From positions 62,001 through 126,000 of the forward strand of contig NZ_JAENHK010000007.1 of NCBI RefSeq assembly GCF_016595215.1: 64,000 bases of DNA, in the 5' to 3' direction. Below, piece after piece: positions 8,359 to 15,366 of this stretch. The notes under the pieces are model-generated. The model was not told the DNA's origin, made no database searches, and worked only from the letters and a program-made list of their open reading frames with translations. This stretch comes from Chryseobacterium paridis. Its GTDB lineage: Bacteria > Bacteroidota > Bacteroidia > Flavobacteriales > Weeksellaceae. Position 1 is the stretch's first letter, and each line of letters opens with the position of its first letter. The position numbers were made by a program, and so were the translations under genes.

Positions 8359-9246
8359 ATGAAGAAATATCTTAAACTGCTGCGTGTGGAGCAATGGGTA
8401 AAAAATCTATTTGTTTTTGTGCCTTTGTTTTTCTCTGGCAATATTAAAAACCTTGACCTGCTTTCTAAAAGTATCTTTGCTTTTATTATTTTTTCCCTTG
8501 CTGCCAGTATGGTTTATATTCTGAACGATTATAATGACATTGAAGCAGACCGACAACATCCCGAGAAAAGGAAGAGACCACTGGCAAGTGGGGCCATTTC
8601 AAAGCCGAAAGCGATAACGATCCTTATAGGTTTGGTTGTAGTGGATATTTTCCTCGTTCTTTTTGCACAATTTTATTTTGAAGAGATTCTATGGAAATTT
8701 GCTACGATCATAGCATTTTATTTTGTTATGAATCTTGCCTATACATTTAAATTAAAACACGTTCCGATCATTGATATTTTTATTATTGCTACAGGATTTG
8801 TTTTAAGAGTTCTGGCTGGAGGTTATATTACAGGGATCAGTATTTCCCAATGGGCTATATTGTTGACATTTGTATTGGCACTCGTATTGGCAATAGGAAA
8901 AAGAAGAGGAGAATTGATTAATGCGCAGGTTTCCGGGAAAACAAGAAGGGCATTAGATGGTTATAATGTACAATTTGCAGATATTGCACTTTCTATTTCA
9001 GTGACACTGGCTATCATGTGTTATCTGATGTTTACGCTATCACCGGAAGTACAGGCTAAATTTCATGAAAGAGTTTTCTATACCGTTATTTTTGTTGTGT
9101 TCGCATTTTTGAGATACCTACAACAAACGCTGGTATATAACAGAACAGAGTCTCCGACAAAAATTGTATATAGAGACAGGTACATTCAGGTTACCTTATT
9201 ATTATGGGTCGCTACATTTTTAATTCAAATTTATTTTAAGAAATGA
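8359..9246 (+). CDS. UbiA-superfamily decaprenyl-phosphate phosphoribosyltransferase-like enzyme
   Basis: A 295-residue multi-pass membrane protein with about eight or nine hydrophobic helices. The first aspartate box is NDYNDIEADRQHPEKRKRPL (Asn56-Asp57, Asp60, Asp64), which is the form seen in the mycobacterial DPPR synthase Rv3806c and not in quinone-type UbiA. The family transfers 5-phosphoribose from PRPP to a polyprenyl phosphate on the cytoplasmic face. A second acidic motif, APTKI-like ESPTKIVYRDRY, lies near the C-terminus. The gene overlaps the DprE1-like gene by 4 bp (ATGA), and a DprE2-like reductase follows. That context strongly supports polyprenyl-phosphoryl-ribose/arabinose synthesis over menaquinone synthesis. 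Confidence 0.85.
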   Translation: MKKYLKLLRVEQWVKNLFVFVPLFFSGNIKNLDLLSKSIFAFIIFSLAASMVYILNDYNDIEADRQHPEKRKRPLASGAISKPKAITILIGLVVVDIFLVLFAQFYFEEILWKFATIIAFYFVMNLAYTFKLKHVPIIDIFIIATGFVLRVLAGGYITGISISQWAILLTFVLALVLAIGKRRGELINAQVSGKTRRALDGYNVQFADIALSISVTLAIMCYLMFTLSPEVQAKFHERVFYTVIFVVFAFLRYLQQTLVYNRTESPTKIVYRDRYIQVTLLLWVATFLIQIYFKK

Positions 9247-10562
9247 AGCCAAATTTTATACAAAAAGTTACCAATTGGGGCAACTTTCCCATAGTGGAAA
9301 AAGAAATGAAGTCTGAGGACAGCTTCAAAAAGATAAAAGAATTTGTACTGAACCACAATGAGGTAATTGCACGAGGAAATGGAAGATGCTACGGAGATGC
9401 CTCATTGGGAGAACACATATTTTCTACAAAAAAATTAAATAAATTCATCAGTTTTGACCGATTAAACGGTATTATAGAATGTGAATCAGGAGTTCTGCTT
9501 TCAGATGTACTGGAAATTGCAGTTCCACAGGGGTATTTTCTATATGTAACACCAGGAACTAAATTTGTTACCATTGGTGGAGCTATAGCATCAGATGTAC
9601 ATGGAAAAAATCATCATTCGGAAGGTTGCTTTTCAGAATATGTTATTGAGTTTAAATTAATGACAGAAAATGGCGAGATAATTACTTGTTCGAGAGAATC
9701 AAATGCAGATAAATTTTGGGCAACAATTGGTGGTATGGGGCTTACCGGTATTATTCTGACTGCAAAGTTTAAGCTTAAGAATATTGAATCAGCATATATT
9801 CGTCAGGAGAGCATTAAAGCGGAAAATCTTGATGAAATATTTAAACTGTTTGAAGAGAGTGAAAGCTGGACTTACACAGTAGCATGGATTGATTGTTTAC
9901 AGAAAGGTAAAAATATAGGAAGAAGTATTTTAATGAGAGGAGAACATGCTTTTCAGCACGAACTTCCTGAGAATATGAAGAAGACTCCTTTGCGATTAAA
10001 GAAAAAAATTCAGCCAACTGTTCCTTTTTATTTTCCTGGGTTTGTTTTAAATGCTTTAACAGTAAAGATTTTTAACTTGTTGTATTACAAAAAACAATCT
10101 AAAAAGGAGGTCAAGAATTTTATTGATTATGAAACATTCTTTTATCCATTAGATTTTGTTACCGATTGGAACAAGATTTACGGTAAATCTGGATTTATTC
10201 AATATCAGATGGTGATTCCAAAAGAATCCGGAAGAGAAGGAATGAAGAAAATTCTGGAAACGATTGCTAATAACAAGAACGCATCATTCTTAGCTGTTTT
10301 AAAACTTTTTGGGAAAGATAATAAGGAAGCTTATAATTCGTTTCCAATTGAAGGATATACATTAGCATTAGATTTTAAAGTAAATTCCAAACTTAAAAAA
10401 CTGGTTGAGGAACTGGATAATATTGTTCAGGAATTTGATGGTAGAATCTACCTGACAAAAGATAGCATGAGTAAATCTTCTCTGACCAATTATCTTAAAA
10501 ATATTCAAAGTCCAAAATTTGTGTCGTTACAGCACAAAAGAATCATAAATAATAACGAGTAG
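9243..10562 (+). CDS. DprE1-like FAD-dependent polyprenylphosphoryl-ribose 2'-oxidase
   Basis: A 439-residue FAD-linked oxidase (FAD_binding_4 plus C-terminal ALO-like domain). From memory of M. tuberculosis DprE1, these match well: ARGNGRCYGDASLG, TPGTKFVTIGGAIASDVHGKN in pieces, the histidine triplet region HGKNHH (His120), FWATIGGMGLTGI, and the C-terminal RIYLTKDS lysine (Lys406). DprE1 oxidises the 2'-OH of decaprenylphosphoryl ribose; DprE2 then reduces it to the arabinose epimer. The benzothiazinone-reactive cysteine of DprE1 (Cys387) aligns with Ala375 here (GYTLALDF). It overlaps the upstream gene by 4 bp and abuts the downstream gene, so translation is coupled. A generic FAD oxidase is the alternative, but the neighbours argue against that. 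Confidence 0.87.
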   Translation: MKPNFIQKVTNWGNFPIVEKEMKSEDSFKKIKEFVLNHNEVIARGNGRCYGDASLGEHIFSTKKLNKFISFDRLNGIIECESGVLLSDVLEIAVPQGYFLYVTPGTKFVTIGGAIASDVHGKNHHSEGCFSEYVIEFKLMTENGEIITCSRESNADKFWATIGGMGLTGIILTAKFKLKNIESAYIRQESIKAENLDEIFKLFEESESWTYTVAWIDCLQKGKNIGRSILMRGEHAFQHELPENMKKTPLRLKKKIQPTVPFYFPGFVLNALTVKIFNLLYYKKQSKKEVKNFIDYETFFYPLDFVTDWNKIYGKSGFIQYQMVIPKESGREGMKKILETIANNKNASFLAVLKLFGKDNKEAYNSFPIEGYTLALDFKVNSKLKKLVEELDNIVQEFDGRIYLTKDSMSKSSLTNYLKNIQSPKFVSLQHKRIINNNE

Positions 10563-11288
10563 ATGATAGTTCTGGGAAGTACCTCCGAAGTAGCACAGGC
10601 TTTTGTTGAAAAAGCATTACAGGAAGGAGAAAAATATGAAAAAATTTATCTGTTTACCTCCAGTAAAGAAACTACAGAAAGGTTTGCAAGACATATAGAT
10701 GTTAAGTTTCTACAGCAGGCAGAAGTAATCGAGCTGGATCTGATGAAAGAAATAGATTATACAAGATTTGAAAATGTCAGTTCAAATGTATTATTTTGTG
10801 CTGTGGGATATATGGGCGATGGAACAGAAGAAGGATTATATGATCATAAAAACACTGAAAAAATTATCAATATCAATTATTCAAAATTGGTTCCGGTAAT
10901 GAATTATTTCGCCCAAAAGTTTGAAAGCAGGAGATCAGGGACAATTATTGGGTTATCATCAGTTGCAGGAGATAGAGGAAGACAGAGTAATTTTATTTAT
11001 GGAAGTGCAAAAGCTGCTTTTACTGCATATTTAAGTGGTTTACGAAATTATCTTTTTGATAAAAAAGTACATGTGCTTACCATAAAACCTGGTTTTATGG
11101 AAACCAAAATGACTGAAGGATTACCATTAAATCCTAAGTTAACAGCTAAACCCAAGCAAGCAGCGGCTTGCATTTACAAGGCATATAAAAAACAAAAGAA
11201 TGTTGCTTATGTATTGCCAATATGGGGGATTATTATGATGATCATCAGGAATATTCCTGAATTTATATTTAAGAAATTAAAGCTTTAA
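10563..11288 (+). CDS. DprE2-like short-chain dehydrogenase/reductase
   Basis: A 241-residue SDR enzyme that starts immediately after the preceding stop codon. The nucleotide-binding loop is MIVLGSTSEVAQAF, the shortened N-terminal form seen in DprE2-type reductases. The catalytic residues are Ser132/133 (LSSVAGDRGR), Tyr146 and Lys150 (YGSAKAAF). KPGFMETKMTEG is the usual PG motif segment, and a hydrophobic C-terminal helix (IWGIIMMIIRNIPEFIF) suggests membrane contact, as expected for a lipid-linked substrate. The inferred reaction is reduction of the 2'-keto intermediate to polyprenylphosphoryl arabinose. This is inferred from operon context and similarity, not demonstrated. Confidence 0.83.
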   Translation: MIVLGSTSEVAQAFVEKALQEGEKYEKIYLFTSSKETTERFARHIDVKFLQQAEVIELDLMKEIDYTRFENVSSNVLFCAVGYMGDGTEEGLYDHKNTEKIININYSKLVPVMNYFAQKFESRRSGTIIGLSSVAGDRGRQSNFIYGSAKAAFTAYLSGLRNYLFDKKVHVLTIKPGFMETKMTEGLPLNPKLTAKPKQAAACIYKAYKKQKNVAYVLPIWGIIMMIIRNIPEFIFKKLKL

Positions 11289-11292
11289 AAAA

Positions 11293-11880
11293 ATGAAAAA
11301 ATTGTATTGTTTTGATTTTGATGGTACCATAACCTATAAGGATACTATGTTCATGTATCTTAAGTTTTACGATTCTACAAAATATCATATACAATTTTTA
11401 AGACATGTTCCTCTTTTCATTTTATTAAAGCTGAAATTGGCAGAAACGGAGAAAGTGAAGAAAAGTTTTATTGGATCTATCCTCAAAGGGCAATCTCAGG
11501 AAAAGATAGAGAAAAAAGCCAAGCAATTTTTTGAGCATCATTATCCCAGAATTGTTCGGGAAAATGCACTGGACTTTATTAAAAATATTGATCGTAATAA
11601 TACTCAGAGTCTATTAGTTACGGCATCCTTAGATATCTGGGTAAAACCATTTGCGGAAGAACTTCAAATGCAACTGGTTTCCACTCGTGCAGAGTTTAAA
11701 AACGGTGTTTTTACCGGAAATTTTATTGGAAAAAACTGCAACGGAAAAGAGAAATTAATTAGAATCAAAGAACAAATAAGCAACTCAAAATACGATAAAA
11801 TAATTGCTTTTGGCGATACTTCAGGAGATAAACCAATGCTAAAATGGGCAAATGAAGGACATTATCAATTTTTTCACTAA
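11293..11880 (+). CDS. HAD-IB family phosphatase
   Basis: A 195-residue haloacid-dehalogenase-type hydrolase of subfamily IB. Motif I is CFDFDGTITYKD (Asp8, Asp10), motif II is LLVTASLDIW, the lysine motif is NCNGKEKLIRIK, and motif III is IIAFGDTSGDKPML. The small helical cap lies between motifs I and II. It starts 4 bp after the DprE2-like gene. Mycobacteria remove the 5'-phosphate of DPPR with a PAP2-type protein (Rv3807c). Here a HAD enzyme in the same operon is a plausible substitute. That role is inference; the catalytic fold is clear. Confidence 0.85.
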   Translation: MKKLYCFDFDGTITYKDTMFMYLKFYDSTKYHIQFLRHVPLFILLKLKLAETEKVKKSFIGSILKGQSQEKIEKKAKQFFEHHYPRIVRENALDFIKNIDRNNTQSLLVTASLDIWVKPFAEELQMQLVSTRAEFKNGVFTGNFIGKNCNGKEKLIRIKEQISNSKYDKIIAFGDTSGDKPMLKWANEGHYQFFH

Positions 11881-11903
11881 TTTTGGGATGTAAAAATGTA
11901 ACA

Positions 11904-12368
11904 ATGAATAAACTGTTTATTTGGTTTCTTGCTCTTTTCATGAGTTGTACAAGTGCGCCATCTTCAGCATCTAATGATGCACAAAAAGGTGGAAATATTC
12001 TCGTTTCTGAATCTCAGGGAGGTACTGAGAACGCTGGGTTCTCCATTTTAAAAAATGATGAAGAACTTCAAAAAATTATAAAAGGTAATTCGAGTCTTGC
12101 CGAAATAGGTAAAGAATCTACTGTTAAATATCCTACTTTTCCGAAAAATCAAAAAGCTGTTTTATATAATCTGGGAACTTTCAGGTCTGGGGACCATAAA
12201 ATCACAGAAATTAAAAGTCTTTCTTTAAAGGATAATGTATTATATGTAGAAGTTCCACAACGAGAGTCTGGAGGAATGGAAATACAGGTAATATCAAACC
12301 CCTGGGTTGTTTTTACAGTTCCATCAAATTATCAATTCAATTCCGTCGTATTAAAATATTCAAAATAA
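11904..12368 (+). CDS. PrcB-like lipoprotein
   Basis: About 154 residues. The start at 11904 gives MNKLFIWFLALFMSCTSAP, a clean lipoprotein signal; the longer frame from 11883 adds seven residues before it. The mature protein contains FSILKNDEELQKIIKGN and ends WVVFTVPSNYQFNSVVLKY, resembling the C-terminal PrcB-type domain found in Bacteroidetes lipoproteins. In PrtP-PrcB of Treponema this domain is a protease-complex partner. No protease is adjacent. The gene ends one base before the cysteine desulfurase start, so it belongs to this operon by position. Function unknown. Confidence 0.6.
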   Translation: MNKLFIWFLALFMSCTSAPSSASNDAQKGGNILVSESQGGTENAGFSILKNDEELQKIIKGNSSLAEIGKESTVKYPTFPKNQKAVLYNLGTFRSGDHKITEIKSLSLKDNVLYVEVPQRESGGMEIQVISNPWVVFTVPSNYQFNSVVLKYSK

Positions 12369-12369
12369 A

Positions 12370-13545
12370 ATGAATAAAGTATATTTAGATAACGCAGCAA
12401 CAACACCACTTTCAGAAGAAGTTATTGATGCAATGGTAGGTACCATGAGAATGAATTTTGGAAATCCTTCTTCTACTCACAGCTTCGGACAAGAGGCTAA
12501 AATTCTTATTGAAAGTGTAAGAAGACAGATTGCTGATTATCTTCATGTAACACCTGCTGAAATTATTTTTACTTCCTGTGGCACCGAGTCTAACAATATG
12601 ATTATTAAGTCCAGTGTAGAGCATCTTGGAGTGGAGAGAATCATAAGTTCGCCATTGGAACACAAATGTGTTTCAGAGAGTATCTTGGATATGAAGAACA
12701 GAAAAGGTGTGGAGGTTGTATACATCCGCCCTAATGAGAAAGGAGATACTGATCTTAATAAATTAGAAGAACTATTAAAATCTTCAGATAAAAAAACATT
12801 AGTAAGCTTAATGCATGCTAATAATGAAATTGGGAACATTGTAGATATTAAGAAAATTGCAGAGCTATGCAAAGCAAACAATGCACTTTATCATGCTGAT
12901 ACGGTAAAAACAATGGCTCACATGGAGTTTGATTTTTCTGCTATTCCGGTAGATTTCGCGTCATGCAGTGCTCATAAATTCCATGGGCCAAAAGGAGTTG
13001 GTTTTGCTTTCATCAGAAAAGCAACAGGCCTTAAAGGTATTATTACAGGAGGTCCTCAGGAAAGAAGCCTGAGAGCAGGAACTGAAAACGTTGCTGGTAT
13101 AGTTGGCTTAGGTAAAGCATTAGAGCTTTGCATCAACAATATGGAAGCGTATGCTGGTCATATTAGAGAAATTAAAAAATATGCTATCGAAAGATTATCC
13201 GCAGAAATTCTGAATATTAAGTTTAATGGACGAAGCGGAGAAATGGAGAATAGTGTTGATAGTGTTTTAAGTATTTTATTACCCTATAAAGACCCTTTAA
13301 TAGGTCTGCAACTGGATATGAAAGGTATTGCTGTATCTCAGGGGAGCGCATGCTCTTCCGGAGCTTCTAAACCTTCAATGGTTATGATGATGGTTTTATC
13401 AGAAGATGAAATGGATCATTGTACACCATTACGAGTTTCATTTAGCCATCTTACTACAAAAGCAGATATTGATGCTTTGGTCAACGCTTTGAAAGAAATT
13501 TCAAATGATTTCGTTATAGAAAAAACAAATGTCGAGCATAGATAG
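12370..13545 (+). CDS. Cysteine desulfurase (NifS/IscS type)
   Basis: A 391-residue PLP-dependent class V aminotransferase-fold enzyme that releases sulfur from cysteine for Fe-S clusters or thiolation. YLDNAATTPLSEEV opens the protein, and NPSSTHSFG and the glutamate/histidine region LMHANNEIGNI follow. The PLP lysine is Lys203 (CSAHKFHGPKG) and the persulfide cysteine is Cys328 in GSACSSG on the mobile loop. The usual HxDAVQ motif is replaced by HADTVKTMAHM, which is seen in some Bacteroidetes homologues. It could be IscS- or NifS-like; no iscU or suf genes are nearby, so the pathway cannot be assigned. It is the last gene of the operon. Confidence 0.92.
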   Translation: MNKVYLDNAATTPLSEEVIDAMVGTMRMNFGNPSSTHSFGQEAKILIESVRRQIADYLHVTPAEIIFTSCGTESNNMIIKSSVEHLGVERIISSPLEHKCVSESILDMKNRKGVEVVYIRPNEKGDTDLNKLEELLKSSDKKTLVSLMHANNEIGNIVDIKKIAELCKANNALYHADTVKTMAHMEFDFSAIPVDFASCSAHKFHGPKGVGFAFIRKATGLKGIITGGPQERSLRAGTENVAGIVGLGKALELCINNMEAYAGHIREIKKYAIERLSAEILNIKFNGRSGEMENSVDSVLSILLPYKDPLIGLQLDMKGIAVSQGSACSSGASKPSMVMMMVLSEDEMDHCTPLRVSFSHLTTKADIDALVNALKEISNDFVIEKTNVEHR

Positions 13546-13564
13546 TCTTATTGCTGAAAAGTAG

Positions 13565-13572
13565 TAATTTTG
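13565..13572 (+). promoter_or_regulatory. -7 element (TAATTTTG) upstream of trxA
   Basis: An exact TAnnTTTG match lies 58 bp before the thioredoxin start. The nearest TTG is only 11 bp upstream, too close for a canonical -33 element. Confidence 0.45.
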
Positions 13573-13630
13573 TTTATCCAATTAAGGATTAAAAATACAA
13601 TAGAATATTAATTTAAATAAAATAAAAAAA

Positions 13631-13948
13631 ATGGCTTTAGAAATTACGGATAGCTCATTTCAGGAAACGGTTTTAAAATCAGATAAACCGGTATTGGTAG
13701 ACTTTTGGGCAGTATGGTGTGGACCTTGTAGAACATTGGGACCAATCATCGAAGAAGTTGCAACAGATTTTGAAGGAAAAGCGCTAGTAGGAAAAGTAGA
13801 TGTAGACAACAATCAGGAAATTTCTATGCAATACGGTATCAGAAATATCCCTACTGTTCTTATATTTAAGAATGGTGAAGTTGTAGATAAATTGGTTGGA
13901 GTAACGCCAAAAGAGGTAATCGCTGAGAAATTAAGCGCTCACTTATAA
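13631..13948 (+). CDS. trxA: Thioredoxin
   Basis: A 105-residue cytosolic thioredoxin that reduces protein disulfides. The active site is WCGPCR with Cys30 and Cys33. The conserved buried aspartate lies in VLVDFWAVWC, and the cis-proline loop is NIPTVLIFKNG. The C-terminal helix VTPKEVIAEKLSAHL completes the fold. It lacks a signal peptide. The gene has its own -7 element and terminator, so it is probably monocistronic, placed between the cysteine desulfurase operon and the tRNA-Asp array. Confidence 0.96.
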   Translation: MALEITDSSFQETVLKSDKPVLVDFWAVWCGPCRTLGPIIEEVATDFEGKALVGKVDVDNNQEISMQYGIRNIPTVLIFKNGEVVDKLVGVTPKEVIAEKLSAHL

Positions 13949-13969
13949 AAAAAATAACTTTGATAATGA

Positions 13970-14000
13970 ATGCCTTCCACTTTTGGAAGGTATTTTTTTA
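13970..14000 (+). terminator. Rho-independent terminator after trxA
   Basis: A 10-bp stem (ATGCCTTCCA with TGGAAGGTAT, one G-U pair) closes a CTTT loop and is followed by seven T. Confidence 0.87.
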
Positions 14001-14009
14001 ACAAATAAT

Positions 14010-14039
14010 TTGCAGGAAATTAAAAAAGGTGTAATTTTG
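14010..14039 (+). promoter_or_regulatory. Bacteroidetes housekeeping promoter of the tRNA-Asp array
   Basis: A TTG (14010-14012) is followed after 19 bp by TAATTTTG (14032-14039). Both the elements and the 17-23 bp spacing match the Bacteroidetes consensus. Transcription would begin roughly 30 bases before the first tRNA. Confidence 0.75.
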
Positions 14040-14076
14040 CAATCACAAAAAAGAAACGAGTTCTTTAACAAAATTT

Positions 14077-14150
14077 GATCCGGTAGTTCAGTTGGTTAGA
14101 ATGCCGCCCTGTCACGGCGGAGGTCGCGGGTTCGAGTCCCGTCCGGATCG
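14077..14150 (+). tRNA. tRNA-Asp (GTC), copy 1
   Basis: A 74-base tRNA. The acceptor stem pairs GATCCGG with CCGGATC and the discriminator base is G, as expected for tRNA-Asp. The anticodon stem CCGCC/GGCGG encloses CTGTCAC with anticodon GTC. The T arm carries GGTTCGAGTCC. CCA is not encoded. Copy 1 differs from the other two only by T instead of C at position 16 in the D-loop. Confidence 0.97.
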
Positions 14151-14183
14151 CAATCAAATTTATTTGAAATTATTAGAACTACT

Positions 14184-14257
14184 GATCCGGTAGTTCAGCT
14201 GGTTAGAATGCCGCCCTGTCACGGCGGAGGTCGCGGGTTCGAGTCCCGTCCGGATCG
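14184..14257 (+). tRNA. tRNA-Asp (GTC), copy 2
   Basis: Same 74-base cloverleaf as copy 1 with C at position 16, anticodon GTC and discriminator G. It follows copy 1 after a 33-base A+T-rich spacer. Confidence 0.97.
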
Positions 14258-14290
14258 CATATCAAATTTGATTGAAAACTCAGGACTACT

Positions 14291-14364
14291 GATCCGGTAG
14301 TTCAGCTGGTTAGAATGCCGCCCTGTCACGGCGGAGGTCGCGGGTTCGAGTCCCGTCCGGATCG
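14291..14364 (+). tRNA. tRNA-Asp (GTC), copy 3
   Basis: Identical to copy 2 and again 33 bases after it. A strong terminator begins 7 bases downstream, so the three tRNAs are probably cut from one precursor. Confidence 0.97.
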
Positions 14365-14370
14365 CAATAT

Positions 14371-14405
14371 AAAAATGCTGTAAAATTTATTTTACAGCAT
14401 TTTTT
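14371..14405 (+). terminator. Rho-independent terminator of the tRNA-Asp array
   Basis: A perfect 15-bp stem (AAAAATGCTGTAAAA and its complement) closes a TTTA loop, and the T-rich 3' arm serves as the tract. It may also stop transcription arriving on the opposite strand. Confidence 0.85.
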
Positions 14406-14436
14406 GTTTGTAAGAAAGTTCTAATTAAAATTGATT

Positions 14437-14541
14437 TTAATCTTCAATGATGGCTTTTATTGAAGAGTGTTTCCCTCCATTGCACAGACCTTTTGATACA
14501 CTACAGACTACAATATGTAAGCGTACATCATTTTCCGCCAT
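14437..14541 (-). CDS. Possible 34-residue small protein (uncertain)
   Basis: A short frame that starts inside the last codons of the metalloprotease gene (out of frame, 14-bp overlap) and ends before the tRNA terminator. It would encode a 34-residue peptide with two cysteines (VVCSVSKGLCNGGKHSS). The overlap resembles translational coupling, and the composition is protein-like, but length alone gives no statistical support. I do not recognise a family. It could equally be the untranslated 3' end of the protease mRNA. Confidence 0.22.
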   Translation of the reverse strand: MAENDVRLHIVVCSVSKGLCNGGKHSSIKAIIED

Positions 14542-15280
14542 TAGCTTTGAGATCTGCTTTGCAGTTATTGTCTAATTGAGGAATATTACCTGTGGTAAGG
14601 AATCCCAGAATATCGGTAGTTTCAGAAGCGTAATACATCAGGCAATTCTGGTTGGAACAATGATTTCCATTGGAAGGATCTTTATGGCTTGTTTGCATCG
14701 GTGATCCCAGATCCACCAATCCTAATAGATGTCCTAATTCATGTTCAAGCACTGTTGCTTCAAGTTTGGTTCTGCTTGTTTGCCCAAATCCCCCGGAATT
14801 ATCACGGATCGTTTTACCAAATAAAGCAATAGAGGTATTGCGATATGCAATTCCCAACGTATTTGAACTACCGGAGTACTGCCCATTGGTGTAAAGAATA
14901 TTTACAGCCATAGTCGATCCATTAGTAAAAACTGTACGGTTTGTATTTTCTATCCGTCTGATATCTTCAGCAGATAGACTGGAAGATGAAGCTCCCTGGA
15001 TTTCACGTTGATTAATAGTGATTCCACCATTTTTCTGAAGAAAGGAAGAAAGGAAATTTTTTAAATGGTCTACAGCTTGAGCATCTGGTGCATATCCAGG
15101 CATATATTGGATTTCTATCAACAAAGAATTGTAACGGCTATTGTTTAATAGATCATTAGAAGAAGCGCCGACAGAGCCAGAATGATTGTAGTCTGATGAT
15201 CCATTACTAAATTCATTATCTCTGCTGCAAGAAACAATAGAAGCAAGGATTAAAACTGGAATAATAATTTTTTTGATCAT
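14528..15280 (-). CDS. Metzincin-type metalloprotease lipoprotein (snapalysin-like)
   Basis: A 250-residue lipoprotein. The signal peptide MIKKIIIPVLILASIVSC is followed by a serine/asparagine-rich linker. The zinc site is HELGHLLGLVD (His180, Glu181, His184, Asp190): a metzincin motif whose third ligand is aspartate, as in snapalysin (M7), where most metzincins have histidine. A methionine turn (CLMYYAS) lies near residue 214, and four cysteines near the end could form disulfides. The lipid anchor suggests outer-membrane placement. Flavobacterial homologues are usually called membrane metalloproteases. Substrate unknown. Confidence 0.82.
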   Translation of the reverse strand: MIKKIIIPVLILASIVSCSRDNEFSNGSSDYNHSGSVGASSNDLLNNSRYNSLLIEIQYMPGYAPDAQAVDHLKNFLSSFLQKNGGITINQREIQGASSSSLSAEDIRRIENTNRTVFTNGSTMAVNILYTNGQYSGSSNTLGIAYRNTSIALFGKTIRDNSGGFGQTSRTKLEATVLEHELGHLLGLVDLGSPMQTSHKDPSNGNHCSNQNCLMYYASETTDILGFLTTGNIPQLDNNCKADLKANGGK

Positions 15281-15366
15281 TTCGTATTGTGTTTATTAAG
15301 ATTATAAGGATACAATAATAGTAAAAATAAAATTCAAAGTCATTTCTATAATAGGATGAAGCTTAT

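Noticed and set aside
8359..9246. MenA/UbiA quinone prenyltransferase
   Set aside because: The aspartate box is of the DPPR-synthase form and the downstream DprE1- and DprE2-like genes are coupled to it.
14077..14364. CRISPR-like pattern of 74-base repeats with 33-base spacers
   Set aside because: The repeats fold as complete tRNA-Asp cloverleafs with a GTC anticodon; the spacers are not unique protospacer-like sequences.
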